A stretch of 64,000 nucleotides of DNA from Typhlomys cinereus (Eukaryota > Chordata > Mammalia > Rodentia > Platacanthomyidae), in NCBI GenBank assembly GCA_023101885.1, contig JALPQD010000302.1, forward strand, positions 647,956 through 711,955. Direction: 5' to 3'. Below the pieces are notes generated by a model. The model was given only the letters and a program-made list of their open reading frames with translations, had not been told where the DNA came from and searched no databases. Positions within the stretch are counted from its first letter, which is position 1; the number at the start of each line of letters is the position of its first letter. Position numbers and translations under genes: made by a program. This document shows, piece after piece, positions 22,520 through 34,596 of this stretch.

Positions 22520-25129
22520 ACTACATAGGAAATGGATATATGCACACATGGACTCTGTGTGTGTGTCCTATATTTAATTGTTATTGAGGGTACAGTGGTT
22601 TATGAGTAAGTAGTTACAGTTTGCCTTTCTTTGTAATCCAGACAAATGAAGGTTTTTCTGATAGACATTTAAAGAGAAGTTGAAATCATATTGAAGGGAA
22701 GGATGCACTGAGCTAAACATCCATCAGAAGAGGCTTGGCTGGCACTTGCTATGCAGCAGTTCAGAAGGAGAAACTGTTCCGTTCTGTGACCTTTCTGCAT
22801 GCACACTTTGTGAGAAAGACATTTTGTGCAAAATGATAAAATGACAAAACAAGTTGAAATGTCTTTCCTGGGAAACCCTTTTGCCTTTTTGGAAGCTTGG
22901 TGAGAGATAAATTGTGACTTCTCAAAATTAAGCCCACTGCCCCCTCTACCCTGGAATTTGGCCTTACTTTGAATAAGGATCTCAAGATAAGATTATCTTA
23001 TCTTGGGTTATATCTTGAGTTATCCAGGTAAATTCTCAGCACCCAATGACATGTTTTTCTCAGGGGATTTTACAGGAGAGAGTCATTGAGATGAGTCTGT
23101 GTGAACATGAAGCTAAGAAGGGAACAAGGCTGTCAAAGTCAAAGTCCAGTAAGCCCAAGGAAGCTGCAGGTAGCAAAAAATGACCTTTCTCCAGAGCTCT
23201 TGGCAAGAGCATGGACCTGCTAGGACCTGTCAATACCTAAAGCTCTAGGCATTGAGCTTTAGACTATGAAGAAAAGCTCTTCAAGTTGTGCATTTTGTCA
23301 TAGTCCTAAGAAAGTTATATAAAGGCAAATGGCAAAAATATCATAAAATAGTTGCTGCAGAAGAACAGGGAGGAAGTGGACTCTGCTGTGCAGATCATGT
23401 AAGAACTGGGCAGACTGAGAGTCATCTTCTCTGCACCAGGAGACCACGGTCACCCAGGGATGGGAAGTGACAGAGTGCTGTCTGTGACAGGGCACCATGT
23501 GCTCACCCAAGGAGTACTGCTGCAAAGGGTCTCAGGTGCTGACAGTCCCCACCAACAGGATGATGAGTAAAAGTGCCAACAATGTGAATGGGGTCACTTC
23601 AGACGGGAAGAGAAGGATTGGCAGGAGTGACAGAAGTAGGTCAGAATACATGGCTTAGCTAATTCAAAAGGTATGTCTGTTCTATGATAAACAAAAAAAA
23701 AAATGCAAAGGGAAAAATTCGGGTCCTGTGAGTCAACAAGTAGAGTCAACTGGCCTGGCACACCTAGGAACAAATGATTAAACTGAACTTCTTAGGAACC
23801 ATACAATGGGGCATCTAAATGGAGAACGATTTGATCACCTATATTTAATGATTAATAGAAATAGCCACCACAATGCATTTTCTATATCATTTTGAGAACA
23901 CATTATTTATAGATCCTATTTCTTTTCCTTATAATTGCCTTTTAGCTCATACTCTTGATGTTAGTACAGAAGCTGAGAACATGTTTTTCCAAGGCAGAAA
24001 TCTGAACAAATTTCTGGGAACAACATTGCTCTGCTTTGGAAAGTATATGACTTTCAGGCAGATACCATTTGGAAGACAAAAGGCTGAAGACTTCAAATCT
24101 TGGTGAGGGCAAGCAACATAAAACATTCAACATAACACATAAAAATCACATTTTTCTAGATGTTGGAGACAAGTCATTAACAGCACTCATTTGCCTACCT
24201 TTGGATAGCTGAGACTAGAAGAGAGTCAACAAAGTATTTGGTTTTTACCAAAATATAATTCTAATCAAAGTGGTTGTAATTAATTACATTTTAAATTAAT
24301 GATACATAGGGCTCTGAGTTTTTGATTGAGAAAGTAGTTTGGCAAAGATGGTGTTTTGCCATGTAGCATTTAGCATCCAGACAGGACAAAGCTTGGAGAG
24401 ACATCCCCCACTGAAGTCATGTATCATTCATCCCTTGCCTCACAGATGTGGAAATATAAGAAACTTGTTCTTCTCAGAGAAACTGCTTTGAGAGTGGGTG
24501 CCAGAGCTTGAGGGTGGAACTTTGATCACTCACATCTCCATCTGTTGTCCTTTCATCCCAATCACGCTTTAGGGGTTTTTATGTAAACACAGGTATCCCT
24601 CTGTGATAGTGTTGTTTTTGGTTGCTTTGGAAGCTTTGGACAGCTTATCATTGTCTTCAGTCTCTCACACTTGCCATCACAGACACACACTTTTCCTTGT
24701 CAACATGCAGTCCGCTGTACTTGAAAGATTACGCTGAACCAATTGCTCAACTCCTCAGAGTTCTTAGGCTCTGCTTTCCAGAGTCTCCAGCCCAAGAGTA
24801 GTTTGTTATTTTCCTAGAATCTTATTCCAGTTCTTCTTAAACATCTTTTACCAAAAAAGAAAAGATATAAGGCAATTTTTAAATAAAAGATGATGAGGTG
24901 TTCTCATGCATAATTAAGATGACTGGTATTAGGTAGAATCCATATGAACACATGGGAGAAGACAGAGCACATATAGGGACTATAATAGAGAATATAGGGA
25001 ACAGAATATTTGGAGCTCAAGAAGACACTGATTCCATTTTGGACCAAGAACTATCTCAGTGCTGAGCTACTATTTGTGTCAGCAAACTGGAAGGCATTTT
25101 TCTCTGTACCATAATATAACGAGAAAACT
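22518..25129. other. Stretch without recognised gene
   Basis: Contains a near-perfect 21-bp palindrome at 22,984-23,004 (see findings). The frames at 23,288-23,525 and 23,873-24,133 occur on both strands and show no family signature. Confidence 0.45.
22984..23004. repeat. Short palindrome
   Basis: AAGATAAGAT is followed by TATCTTATCTT, a one-mismatch self-complement. It lies inside wider arms CTCAAGATA (22,981-22,989) and TATCTTGAG (23,011-23,019). Confidence 0.8.
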
Positions 25130-25200
25130 AGGGATTGGATCTAGGGCTTCATGCATGCCAAGCAAACACTCTACTGCTGAGCTATGGTCCTGACCCTGTA
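25130..25200 (-). mobile_element. ID-type tRNA-derived SINE, minus strand
   Basis: The antisense of an ID head: 'gggattggatctagggc', 'catgcatgccaagcaaa' and 'ctctactgctgagctatg' mirror the tRNA-Ala-like A and B boxes. Confidence 0.75.
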
Positions 25201-25424
25201 TCAGGACAAGCAGATAGAGGTATTAATTATTTATTGGTATGATAATTTACCATGAGTCCACCAAGGTAGAATGGAAGAGGATAGGAAGAAGAATTGTTAT
25301 GCAGAAAAATATGTCTGGACACAAATTTTATGGAGTTTTCCTGAAAATACTGAAGCTCTTGAGCAGAAAACCTCTAAGGAGTTAACTTATGGGTATTTAC
25401 AAGTGTTGAAGTGCCAGTCTTTTA

Positions 25425-25560
25425 CTGGGCATGGTGATGCATTCCCAGTACATTTACTAGACTGAGACAGAAAGGGTACCACGAATTTGGAGCCAACCTG
25501 GGCTGCAGAGTAAGACCCTGTTTGAGAAAGAAGGAGGAACAAGAATAAGAAAAGGAAGAG
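25425..25560 (+). mobile_element. B1-type SINE
   Basis: 'tgggcatggtgatgcattcc', 'gactgagacagaaagggt', 'gagccaacctgggctgcaga' and 'aagaccctgtttgagaaag' follow the order of the B1 body. It ends in a purine-rich tail. Confidence 0.75.
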
Positions 25561-25579
25561 GAGAGAAAAAGGCACCATG

Positions 25580-26730
25580 CCCTGATAAGTGCCTAAATCT
25601 TAGTTGCTCACCAGGTTGAAAGTCTGGTTTTCTTCTAGCTACACTGACTTCCAGCCAGTGCTAAAGTAAAAGTATGCTCCTCAAGGTAACAATGGGCACA
25701 ATTTCGTGGCCTTTGGAATCCTCTTGATGGGAATTCTCTACAGCTCCCACTCAGGCCAATATAGAAAGAATTCTGATCCCACATCTTCTCCAAGGGGCTG
25801 GGAATCAGAAAAGGTTGATGTAAAGTTTTGGATTATAATGAACATTTAATTTTCTGGGAAAAAGTCCAACTTAAAAAGGAGGGATTATGGGATACTATTA
25901 TATATGATTGGTAGACTCTCACACTTTCCAACAAATATACTCCCTTGTGAAAAATAAACATGGACAAGGGAGAGTGGCTAAAATAACTAATAGCCTTATT
26001 AACGCCTCCTAAATTACTCATCTGTTCTTAGATAAGGATTACACTTTTACCAGTCATGTATTGCACATACGTTACTATGTGCTAGTGCATCTGTACCCAT
26101 CTCTGTAGCTGCCACAGTGCCTTTTCTGCCTTGTAAGACTGGCACTATCAGCACCTGATTCATCGATTCAGCATCTTTCAGGTTTCAAACTTTGTAGTTT
26201 CTAGCTGGTAATGAAACTGCGGGTGCTAAATAGCTTTGTTTCCCTGGAAGTTTCACACTCAGTAGAGCTGGAGATGATCCAGTTTGCTAATGAGGGAGTA
26301 ACTGAGTGCTATTTGCCTATAGAAGTGAATCAATGAGTTATGTTTCAGATAAAGCAGACATTCTTTGTGACTGCAGCAAGTGTGAAACTTATTAAGAAAT
26401 ATTCAGTAATTTCTTTCCATAGGGGAGAAAACAACCCTCAGTTATAAATTTTTCCCTAACAATCCTCCATCCTTTCTTAGAAACAGGAAATATATCAGCA
26501 ATTACCACCATGGCAAAAACAAGCTTTTTCAAGTTTTTCCATTAAAACTAAATCACATTCTGTTAAAAATAGTCTCTGTTGCATAAATTTTTCTCCTAAT
26601 TTAAGATTCTCCATTTGATAAACTCACTGTTTTGTCTGTGTACACATTTTCATAGTTGTTGCACTTCCTGGTGCTCAGTCCCTGAGTTGCAGAGGTCTCA
26701 TCTCCCTCCTGGTTTCAAGTCATTTATAGT
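25580..26730. other. Stretch without recognised gene
   Basis: AT-rich. No family signature seen. Confidence 0.5.
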
Positions 26731-26734
26731 ACAC

Positions 26735-26905
26735 AGTTATCAACTTGATAGTTGCAGGCTCAACTTGGGACTCAGCTGTGAACTATTAGTTATGGCAAGT
26801 CGTTCGACAAACCTGCGGGTGATTGTGTAATTGATATGGAGACCCAGCCCATAATAGGTGGTGCTTTCCAGTAATAGACCCATAAAAGAAAATGCAAGGG
26901 GAAGA
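26735..26905 (+). mobile_element. Partial ERVL/MaLR-type LTR
   Basis: 'gttatcaacttgatagttgc' matches the 5' landmark of the LTRs at 14,416 and 17,200, and 'gacccagcccataataggtgg' matches their middle. The 3' half is missing. Confidence 0.5.
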
Positions 26906-27213
26906 GTATAACAGTTATTCTTAACTGTTGCTGTGAGAGAACACCCAAAGTTAAACAACTTAAGGGAGAAAGGGAGATGTATTCAGCTCATGGTTCCAGA
27001 GGGGAGAAAGTCTTTCATGTCAGAGGTGACATGGCTATTGGCTGAAGGTGGAGTCAAGCTAATGAGCAGTGAGAAAATTGGCAGCAGAATGGCAGTGGAC
27101 TCCACACACCGAATCTGTACAAGGCAAAAGAGAGGATAAGTTTCTCCGTGATAGATAATGCCAGGTGTGGTCAAGTTGAGACCCAAGATTAATTTTCTCA
27201 CTGCTGTTGTAGT

Positions 27214-27257
27214 TGCTGCTGCTGCTGCTGCTCCTGCTGCTGCTGCTGCTGCTGCTG

Positions 27258-27297
<40 letters not shown>

Positions 27298-27370
27298 TGC
27301 TGCTGCTGCTGCTGCTGCTCCTGCTCCTGCTGCTGCTGCTGCTGCTGCTGCTTCTCCTGCTGCTCCTGCT
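27214..27370 (+). repeat. Interrupted (CTG)n tract
   Basis: About 157 bases of CTG with CTC interruptions. The longest pure run is 11 CTG units at 27,261-27,293. The poly-alanine and poly-leucine frames (27,158-27,398) are read from this tract in two phases, and neither has a start context or downstream domain suggesting a gene. Confidence 0.95.
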
Positions 27371-27689
27371 TTTCAGAGTTCAGTCTCTTAGGCCTTGATG
27401 CTGTTCTTCTAAGATATCAGAGCCTGGTTTCTTTGGCCCTGCAACTGTTCATCCATGATGTCAGAGTCCAGCCTCTTCGACCCTCCAGCATGTTTGACAT
27501 TTGAAAACTCTTCGTTAATTCTCTAGTCTTTAGCTAACCAGGACTGCTGCGAGACTTTCCAGGGATTCTTCGATCTTCAGTACCAGGCTGGGATTGTTGA
27601 GATATTCAGCTCAAGAACTGAACAGCTAAAGGCAGCTACTATTGGACTGCTAACATTTTTTTAATTAAGCTAATCTAATTAATTCATAC

Positions 27690-27735
27690 ACACACACACA
27701 CGAACACACATATGTATAAACACACATATATGTAT
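27690..27735 (+). repeat. CA/TA-rich microsatellite
   Basis: CA and TATG steps within the LTR remnant. Confidence 0.8.
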
Positions 27736-27790
27736 ATTCTATCAATTCTTTTCCTCCAGAGAACCCTAACAAATACATTTTTCCATTCTC

Positions 27791-28544
27791 AATCTTTTGT
27801 AGCCTTCTGAAAGCAATCACATGGAGATTCATGAATATTTACCATTCAAAAAAAGAAGTGGGGATAGATGACAGCAATATTACTGGGCCATTGATCTAGA
27901 GACCTCAGCACACCAAACTGTTTTATTGTTCTTGTATCATGTGGGCTGTGGTAGAAGGGAAACTGAACACCAGTTTTCAAGCTCTTGGCTTCTCCCTTTA
28001 GCTCTAGGACTTTGAGTGTTATCAACACTGCTGTTTCTGTAATCTTATGCTCTCTGCCTACAGTTCTTCCAGGCCCATCCTCAAGGGATTATGGCAATGA
28101 GTTCCACAGACTCGACAACTTTATTCTAGACTAGTCCTTTAACATTTCTGGAACTAATTGCTTCTTCCTTCTGAAATCTCTTGGAATTTGGACTTTTCTG
28201 CCATTAGTGTCAGAGGTCAGGTGTCAATCACATTATAGAATTCTATATGCAGACTTTCAAACTTTGCTCTTGATATGTATAAGCAAGACTTTGGAATTTA
28301 GCTTTTTACATCTAAGCAAAGTCTGGATTTCAAAACTGTAATGATGTGGACTAGAGAATTTGTTTTGAAGTTTAAAGTTTAACAATTAATTTTTTATTCC
28401 AGGCAGATCTGACTTTCCTCCAATATGAAAAGAAGCCATTAAGTGAAAAGACAGAGGGAACATGATTTATGGGAAGGGAAGACTCATTGTTTTAAACATC
28501 TCAAAATAGAATCCTCTTTATGAAAGCAAGGATTGGGTTACATC
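27791..28544. other. Stretch without recognised feature
   Basis: No gene or named repeat. Confidence 0.5.
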
Positions 28545-28620
28545 TCTGAATGCCTAGTGCCTACCTAGCTCAGCATTCTCTGTGCAGTAGACACTCAATA
28601 AACGTGTCTTGGATGAAAGG
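28545..28620 (+). mobile_element. L2/MIR-type tail
   Basis: 'cagtagacactcaataaacg' followed by 'tgtcttggatgaaagg' matches the 'gtaggtgctcaataaatgtttgttgaatg' type end of ancient L2/MIR elements. Confidence 0.6.
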
Positions 28621-30485
28621 ACTGGCTGTGTAGCTATTTTAAATAGCCCAGTTTATGTGAAAGCAACCTCAGGGTGTCTGTGAATTAATTAAGCATGTGT
28701 ATGTTGGACTTGGTAAATGCAGTTCCCCACGCAGTCCCACTTAGTCTTTTGGCCAAGGCCTCTATTGTCTGATTGCCACAGAATGTTTCTTCAAGTTCAG
28801 TATGTTTGTGCAGCATGATTCTAACTTGCGTGCTTAATGAAGATCCAAGTTTACACCTTACCTAGACTTGCAGTACCCCATAATCTCCAGTTGGACCCAG
28901 TAATTTACAGTTTCACAGCTCTTTGTATGTTCCTGAAGTTCATTCTGCACATGTCTTAACACACAGTAGGAGCCTCAGGCTCTTCTATAGCCATACTTAA
29001 ATGGATCAGATGCCCTTTGGGTTTGGCTTCCCATAGAACATAGGTAGCACAAGCCTGAAATGCCCAGGGAAGTAATGCCTTTGACAGATGTGTTGAAATG
29101 ATAATGAGAATTTATAGGAAAATTCATGCTGAAGAAGCTCCACTTTCTTGTGCATGCGGTCGATGTAGAGTATAAATTTGTGACTAGAGACCCACATCAG
29201 AAGTCCACGCTCAAAATACCTTTTTTTAAATTGAAAATGTTAGCCTGGCCCACTGCTCTCAATGGACAGAGTTTGGTTAGCATCCTAAGGACTTTCCAAG
29301 GACAGTGAGAGGATTTAGAGTTGAATAGCTACCACTGTACAGTAGAATGAACAGGTAGATTCACTAGATTTACTGAGATTACATATATACTATATTCAGT
29401 GAACTCCTCCAATGGGATGGAGCGTTCTGATGTCAAATATTTAGTACATTTTCAATCCAGAAATGATGAAAACCTTAGGGAAGCATCTCTTCCCAGCTAT
29501 TTTTCTCTTATTCTGGTCTTCAGTCATCTAAAGGCTCTCCCATCTGTTTCAAACCCCAGGATGTCTGTATTTGAACAGTTCCCTTGCTCATCCTAACTTT
29601 GGACATTTGACATTTCAGTTCTTTGTTGGTAGTGGTCAGAGTTCATGGAGCTGATAAAGAAGCTTCATGCACTGTGTGCCTGGCCTCCTACTCTGTTTAG
29701 TTCCTATAAATTTTATTTCAGCTCTGAAACTTGAGATTTGGCTTTCTAATAGCTGCTTTTTGCTACTCTGAGAAATTTTTTCTCTCTTTGTTCTGACTGT
29801 TTGAATCTCTATGACATTTGTCCTTTGGGATTGAATAGAAGTGGTTGGTTCCTTTGATGGAAAAGTACTTTCCAAAGTGAAGTTATCATGAAAGCACCCC
29901 TAGTCTTTTGCAGAGCAAAGGTAATACCATGGTGTGTTTGCAAGATATCTCTCCCTTCTTATGTGTGACTAGCTAAAATAAAGAAGAAAAGCCATTTCAT
30001 CAGTGCATAGGGAAGATATATGCTGACAACATAACTGCTTGATGGGTTTGGGTCCTTTAGAGAAAGAGAAAATGGAGTAAGAAGCTTCAGTAGCAAGTCA
30101 AGGAGCCCAAGTGTATTTGCCAAGACCAATGCTCAGGCTAAAACCAAATGGCATGTATGGCATAAACATATGTGTACGGCTAAATAGTCTCATTTAGTAG
30201 GACTTTGGTCTCTTAAAACTGAGATCTAAGACAAATAAAAGTCTTAATGGACTGGAAGAAGATGTGGAGAGTTACTGAAGACCATGGTGACTGAGCTGGT
30301 TCTTATATAAACCATATTAGAAGGAAAGTAAGGACGGCCAAGAGACCAGATGGATGGAAAAATTGCCTTAGTAGAGGCCAAAATGCAAATTAAGAGTCAT
30401 TTAATGTTACCCAAAACCTCATAAAACACTTTGATATGAATCTAAGTAATGGGTTTTCAAGTGCCTGGGCATTACTCTCATTGGA
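28621..30485. other. Stretch without recognised gene
   Basis: Frames at 29,006-29,875 lie on both strands and show no domain. Nothing else supported. Confidence 0.45.
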
Positions 30486-30487
30486 TG

Positions 30488-30600
30488 TATACCTGGGGCA
30501 GTGGTGCGAGCCCACAACCCTAGCACTCTGGAGCCAAGGCAGGGGATCATGAGTTTGAGACCAGGCTGTGCTACATAGCAAATAGGAAACAAAGAAGTTC
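30488..30600 (+). mobile_element. B1-type SINE
   Basis: 'ggggcagtggtgcgagccca', 'ccctagcactctggagccaa', 'ggcaggggatcatgagtttg' and 'agaccaggctgtgctacata' follow the B1 consensus order. Confidence 0.85.
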
Positions 30601-31199
30601 ACAGTTATTTTTGGTCAGGGCCAGAAAGATTCTTGCATGTCTAGGGCCAAGGTCTGACAGCTCATCTTTGCTTATTGACTCAAATAGTTGTTCTCCCTCA
30701 TTTTCAAAACACTGACATTCAGAGAAAGAACAAATACATTTTTAAGGTTGTTTTTTTTCCATGATATACTTTTTATTGTCACTGAGCACAGTGTAACATT
30801 CCTTCTGCTCATGGTTTATTTCTCTTGGCATTGCCAAGAGCTTTTAGAACATGGGATCAAAGGGTTAGTCTTCTACCATCTTCTAAAAGGTACTGAGCAG
30901 CTTAAACCTAGGGGCTACTCTTTGCTGATTTTACAGGGCTTGGCACAGTGCTGAGTAAGGAGCAAAATCTAAAAATCGGTGCTAATGTTAGTTTCTGAGG
31001 CAACCAAGAGCAATGACAAAAGCCTATACTGTTTGGGTTTCTTTGACACTACTCTGACCAACAAGAGGCATCACATACCTGGTATCTGAAATGTTGTTTA
31101 ATTGTTCATAGACTCTGGTTGGAGCATAGTAGAGCATTTTCTGTTTTGCCCTATCTTTCTTTCTCTGTGTTCACCTATGGCTATGTCTGTTCTCACTCC
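30601..31199. other. Stretch without recognised feature
   Basis: Nothing supported. 30,880-30,960 may be an L2-type remnant. Confidence 0.4.
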
Positions 31200-31945
31200 T
31201 TTTTTAAACAAAAATTTTTAAATATACTAATGACATAGAAAGTTTATATCTGGTTGTATCCTACAGTCTTAGCATGTTTGTTACTTCTTCAGCCCTTCCT
31301 GCACCCTCTCCCCTTATCCATCCATCCTTACACATTCATTACTCCCTCCCCAATTATTTTCCTTTCCACTTTACCACCCATGGTCTTTTATATCTCTTCC
31401 TTTCATATCTTCACTCTGTCCTCTCTGTTAATGATCCCTTCAAGCTTTCTGGCTGTTATAGGAACTCCAAATTAAATATATCAATCAGAAGTTCAATACT
31501 AGCATCCACATATAAGAAAGACCATGTGGCCGTGTGGCATTTGCATTTCTGTGTCTGAGATACCTTGCTCAATATAATATTTTCCATTTCCATCCATTTA
31601 CCACCAGTTTTCATAATTTCATTTTTCTTGATTGCTGAATAAAATTGCACTGTGCATATATATGTACCACATTTTCATTACCCATGTAGGCCATAGGCAT
31701 GTGGTCTGCTTCTATTTCCTTGTTACTGTGATAAAGCTGCAAAGAACATGTATATACAAGTGTCTCTGAATTAAGACACAGAATTATTTAGAAATTTTTA
31801 GCTGTCTTAGAAAGCTCTGTACTGATTTCCAAAATGTCTTCAATCACTTTACACTCCAACCAGCAATAAATGTTGTCTTCCCCCCATCTTCTTCAACATT
31901 CATTGCTGTTTGTGATCTTGATCTTATCCATTCTATCTAAAGATG
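31200..31945 (-). mobile_element. L1 3' end, minus strand
   Basis: The T-run near 31,199 and the CT-rich 31,290-31,440 are the antisense of a tail and UTR. 31,500-31,945 is antisense ORF2 C-terminus ('gtgtctgagataccttgctc', 'attgctgaataaaattgcac', 'ttgttactgtgataaagctg', 'ctttacactccaaccagcaa'). All frames are broken. Confidence 0.7.
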
Positions 31946-31949
31946 TAAC

Positions 31950-32965
31950 AACCATTGATTATAGGACATGGATAAATAACATCAGCTGGAACTGGTCTTG
32001 AAGCTTCCTCCTTGTAGGCCAAATTTTATTGTACTAGAAAATACTATGGAGCTGCTGGAGGAATAAAGGCAACTGACTGTCTCATCAATCCATGAAAGCT
32101 ACAAGCTGCAATAACAACCACCCTGGCAAGAGGCAACCATCAGTATAATAGTGGCATAAATGACAAAGGGGACAAATGACAACAGCTTTGATTGGACTTA
32201 AGTTCCACTTTTCAACAGAGATCACATTTCTTATACTATTAACCAGAATAAGCGCCTATGAAAGGGAACACATAGGCATGCCTCCCTATATCAAACTGCC
32301 TTTTAAACATTTGTCATTATACTCATAGATTGATAGAACTAAACCTAAAGTTTTCTTTTGTAATAGAGAGTATAATTACAGAAAATCACAACTGGTCAAA
32401 GTACAGAAAGCAAGTGACTGCAGATGACTTGGCCCTAAACAGACAATATCCCCTTCCTCATATATCCCAAGACTCAAGGAACATCTCAAAAGAGGACATG
32501 ATAAGATTCTAAGAGCTTGAAGAGGGCAAGGAGAGGAAGAAATGTTGCCAGACATTTTCTTCTGGACATGACAGGACTGTTGCATCCATGAATTCACTGT
32601 AGCTATGTATATTTCCACATTATTTGCACAGGATTTGTCCTATCAACATTTCAATATAGAAAAGAAGAGATTTCAAGAAGCCCAATGCTTCTTTGAGAGA
32701 CTGATGCAGGTTAATGCTAATGTGGCTGATGCTTTCCTCAATCACCACTGATCATGCTTCCACAAGTACTTAGGCACGTCCATCCAAAGCAACCCTGAGG
32801 AAACTCAATGGATTGTACATGTACAAAGATATGAAAAACAAGACAGAGACTGGCAGGGAAGGGGGGCTGTTTGGAAAAAGGGAGGGTAATGGGATCAGGA
32901 ATTAAAATGTGAAAATACCATAAATTCATTACATGTAATTTTAAAAGAATAAAAAAATCCTAAAA
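31950..32965 (+). mobile_element. Probable L1 3' UTR, Lx-like, plus strand
   Basis: Non-coding, ending with 'gggagggtaatgggatcagg', an AT-rich part and an A-run (32,943-32,968), which recalls rodent Lx-type L1 3' UTRs. It adjoins the minus-strand L1 at 31,945, so it may be a separate insertion or the sense half of an inverted one. Confidence 0.4.
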
Positions 32966-33124
32966 AATCAGTTCTAATGTATTTCTAAATGTTTTTCACA
33001 GAACAGATACCATTAATTCATATTGAGAATCAATTATTCCAAATTTACCACATTATACTCCTTTATCACCATTGCTATACTTTCTTGTAATATCACTGTG
33101 TGGTTATTTTATCAAAATAATAGT

Positions 33125-33320
33125 GACATCAACATCTGGTGAGATGAGATCAGCATCAGTTAGTTAAGGAGTCTGTATATAATCATGGTGACAAAGGCAT
33201 GATTCCCAAAGCCCACATGCTGAAAGAAGAGAACTGACTTCCACACATGTGCAGGAGAGCACATGTGCTAATCTCTCTCTCTCTCTCTTTCTTTAATAAA
33301 TAAGTAGATAAGATATTTGA
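33125..33320 (+). mobile_element. Diverged SINE-like element
   Basis: 'catcagttagttaaggagtc' and 'aaagcccacatgctgaaaga' with a CT run (33,272-33,289) and a 'taataaataagtag' end resemble a decayed tRNA-type SINE just upstream of the outer L1. Confidence 0.4.
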
Positions 33321-33324
33321 TTTA

Positions 33325-33337
33325 AAAATAATTTTGA
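33325..33337 (+). repeat. Target-site duplication of outer L1, left
   Basis: aaaataattttga, identical to 44,908-44,920. Together they mark the limits of the outer, older L1. Confidence 0.85.
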
Positions 33338-33490
33338 AACTGCCTCATCTTGGAAATAACAATAACAACAGACAAATACAGCAACTCCAAGGCAACCACT
33401 AGTAATAACTGCCAGAGAGCAGTTATACCAACTAAATCAGTTCAGTCGAAAACACATAGAAACTGTGAAGACTCAAGAGACAAAACAACA

Positions 33491-34547
33491 ATGCCCAAGT
33501 CAAAGTGTAGATCCATGAGAAACAAAACCCAAGAAAACAAATCTCCCATTGAAAGAATTAACCCCATAGTGACAAATTCCAACCAGAACAAATTCACAGA
33601 AAATAACCAAGAAAGCCAGGCCCAAGATAACAACTTTCAAAGCATGATAATTACCATGATCAATACTATGAAAGAGGAAATCTGGGAGGACTTAAATATC
33701 TGCATCACTTTGAACAGGAACACAACAGACACCTGGAGGAGTTGAGAAAAACAGTTCAAGAAACATAAAAAGGCATAGAGCAGTTAAAATAATCTCAGAC
33801 AGAGTTTAAAACTGAACTAAAAGACAAGTTATCCTCAACCCAGAACTCAACAGAGAGTCTTAACAATAGAACTATCAAGGTGGAAAGTAGAATTTCAGAC
33901 TTGAAGACAAAGTGGAAGAATTAACAGCTCAATGGAAGAGGTTGTTAAAGCCAAAAAGATACTTGAGAGGAATATTCAAGAGTTATGAGACACCCTGAAG
34001 AAGCCTAACATGCGCATTCATGGAATACCAGAGCCAGAATCCCAAAATACCACACTTGAGGAAAATTTTCAAGCTATCATAAATGAAAACTTCCCTCAAC
34101 TAAAGAATGAGAGGCCCATCCAAATACAAGAGGCATTCCGCACCCCAAACAGATATGACCAAAATAGAAACTCGCCACTGCAAATAATAGTCAAAACACT
34201 CCACATTCAAGATAAAGAAAAGGTGATGAGAGCCTCAAGGGAAAAAAAAAGTCACTTTTAAAAGTAAACCTATTAAAATAACAAATGACTTCTCAGTCGA
34301 AACAGTAAAAGCAAGAAGAGCTTAAAGAGACGTACTTCAAGTATTGAATGAGCAAAAATGTCAACCCAGGCTGATATATCCAGCAAAATTATCTGTCATG
34401 ATCGAGGGAGAAAGAAAAGTTTTCCAGCACAAAAACAACTTGAAGGCTTACATGTCTACCAAACCAGGCTTTCAAAAAATGCCAGAAATGATACTCAAGA
34501 CTGAAGAAAAAAACAAGTGTATCCAGGAGGACAGAAGAGAAGTATAA
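33491..34547 (+). pseudogene. Outer L1 ORF1, broken
   Basis: Counterpart of L1 ORF1p, the RNA-binding chaperone that coats L1 RNA in the cytoplasm. It starts at the same MPKSK position as the inner copy. An open part of about 85 codons ends at 33,745 after a frameshift. Later pieces (34,010-34,261 and 34,344-34,547) lie in other phases and carry the RNA-recognition part (MRIHGIPEPE, RTPNRYDQNR) and the C-terminal domain start (MNEQKCQPRL). At least two frameshifts and internal stops (for example near 33,769) silence it. Identity to the inner ORF1 is roughly 80% by eye. Confidence 0.85.
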
Positions 34548-34596
34548 TACCACCAAAACCTAAATGTCAGACAATACACTTACAAAAGCCACTAAA

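Larger units (their letters stand above)
26910..27790 (-). mobile_element. Probable ERVL-type LTR remnant containing a CTG tract
   Basis: The right end, 'cctccagagaaccctaacaaatac', is the antisense of an MLT2-like LTR start (tgtattagtcagggttctc type). 27,540-27,640 ('ccagggattcttcgatcttc', 'ttgttgagatattcagctca') fits the middle of such LTRs. 26,915-27,200 is a separate block I cannot name. The CTG tract lies between them. Confidence 0.4.

Noticed and set aside
27158..27398. Poly-alanine and poly-leucine reading frames
   Set aside because: Both are read from the same CTG tract in different phases and have no unique flanking domain.
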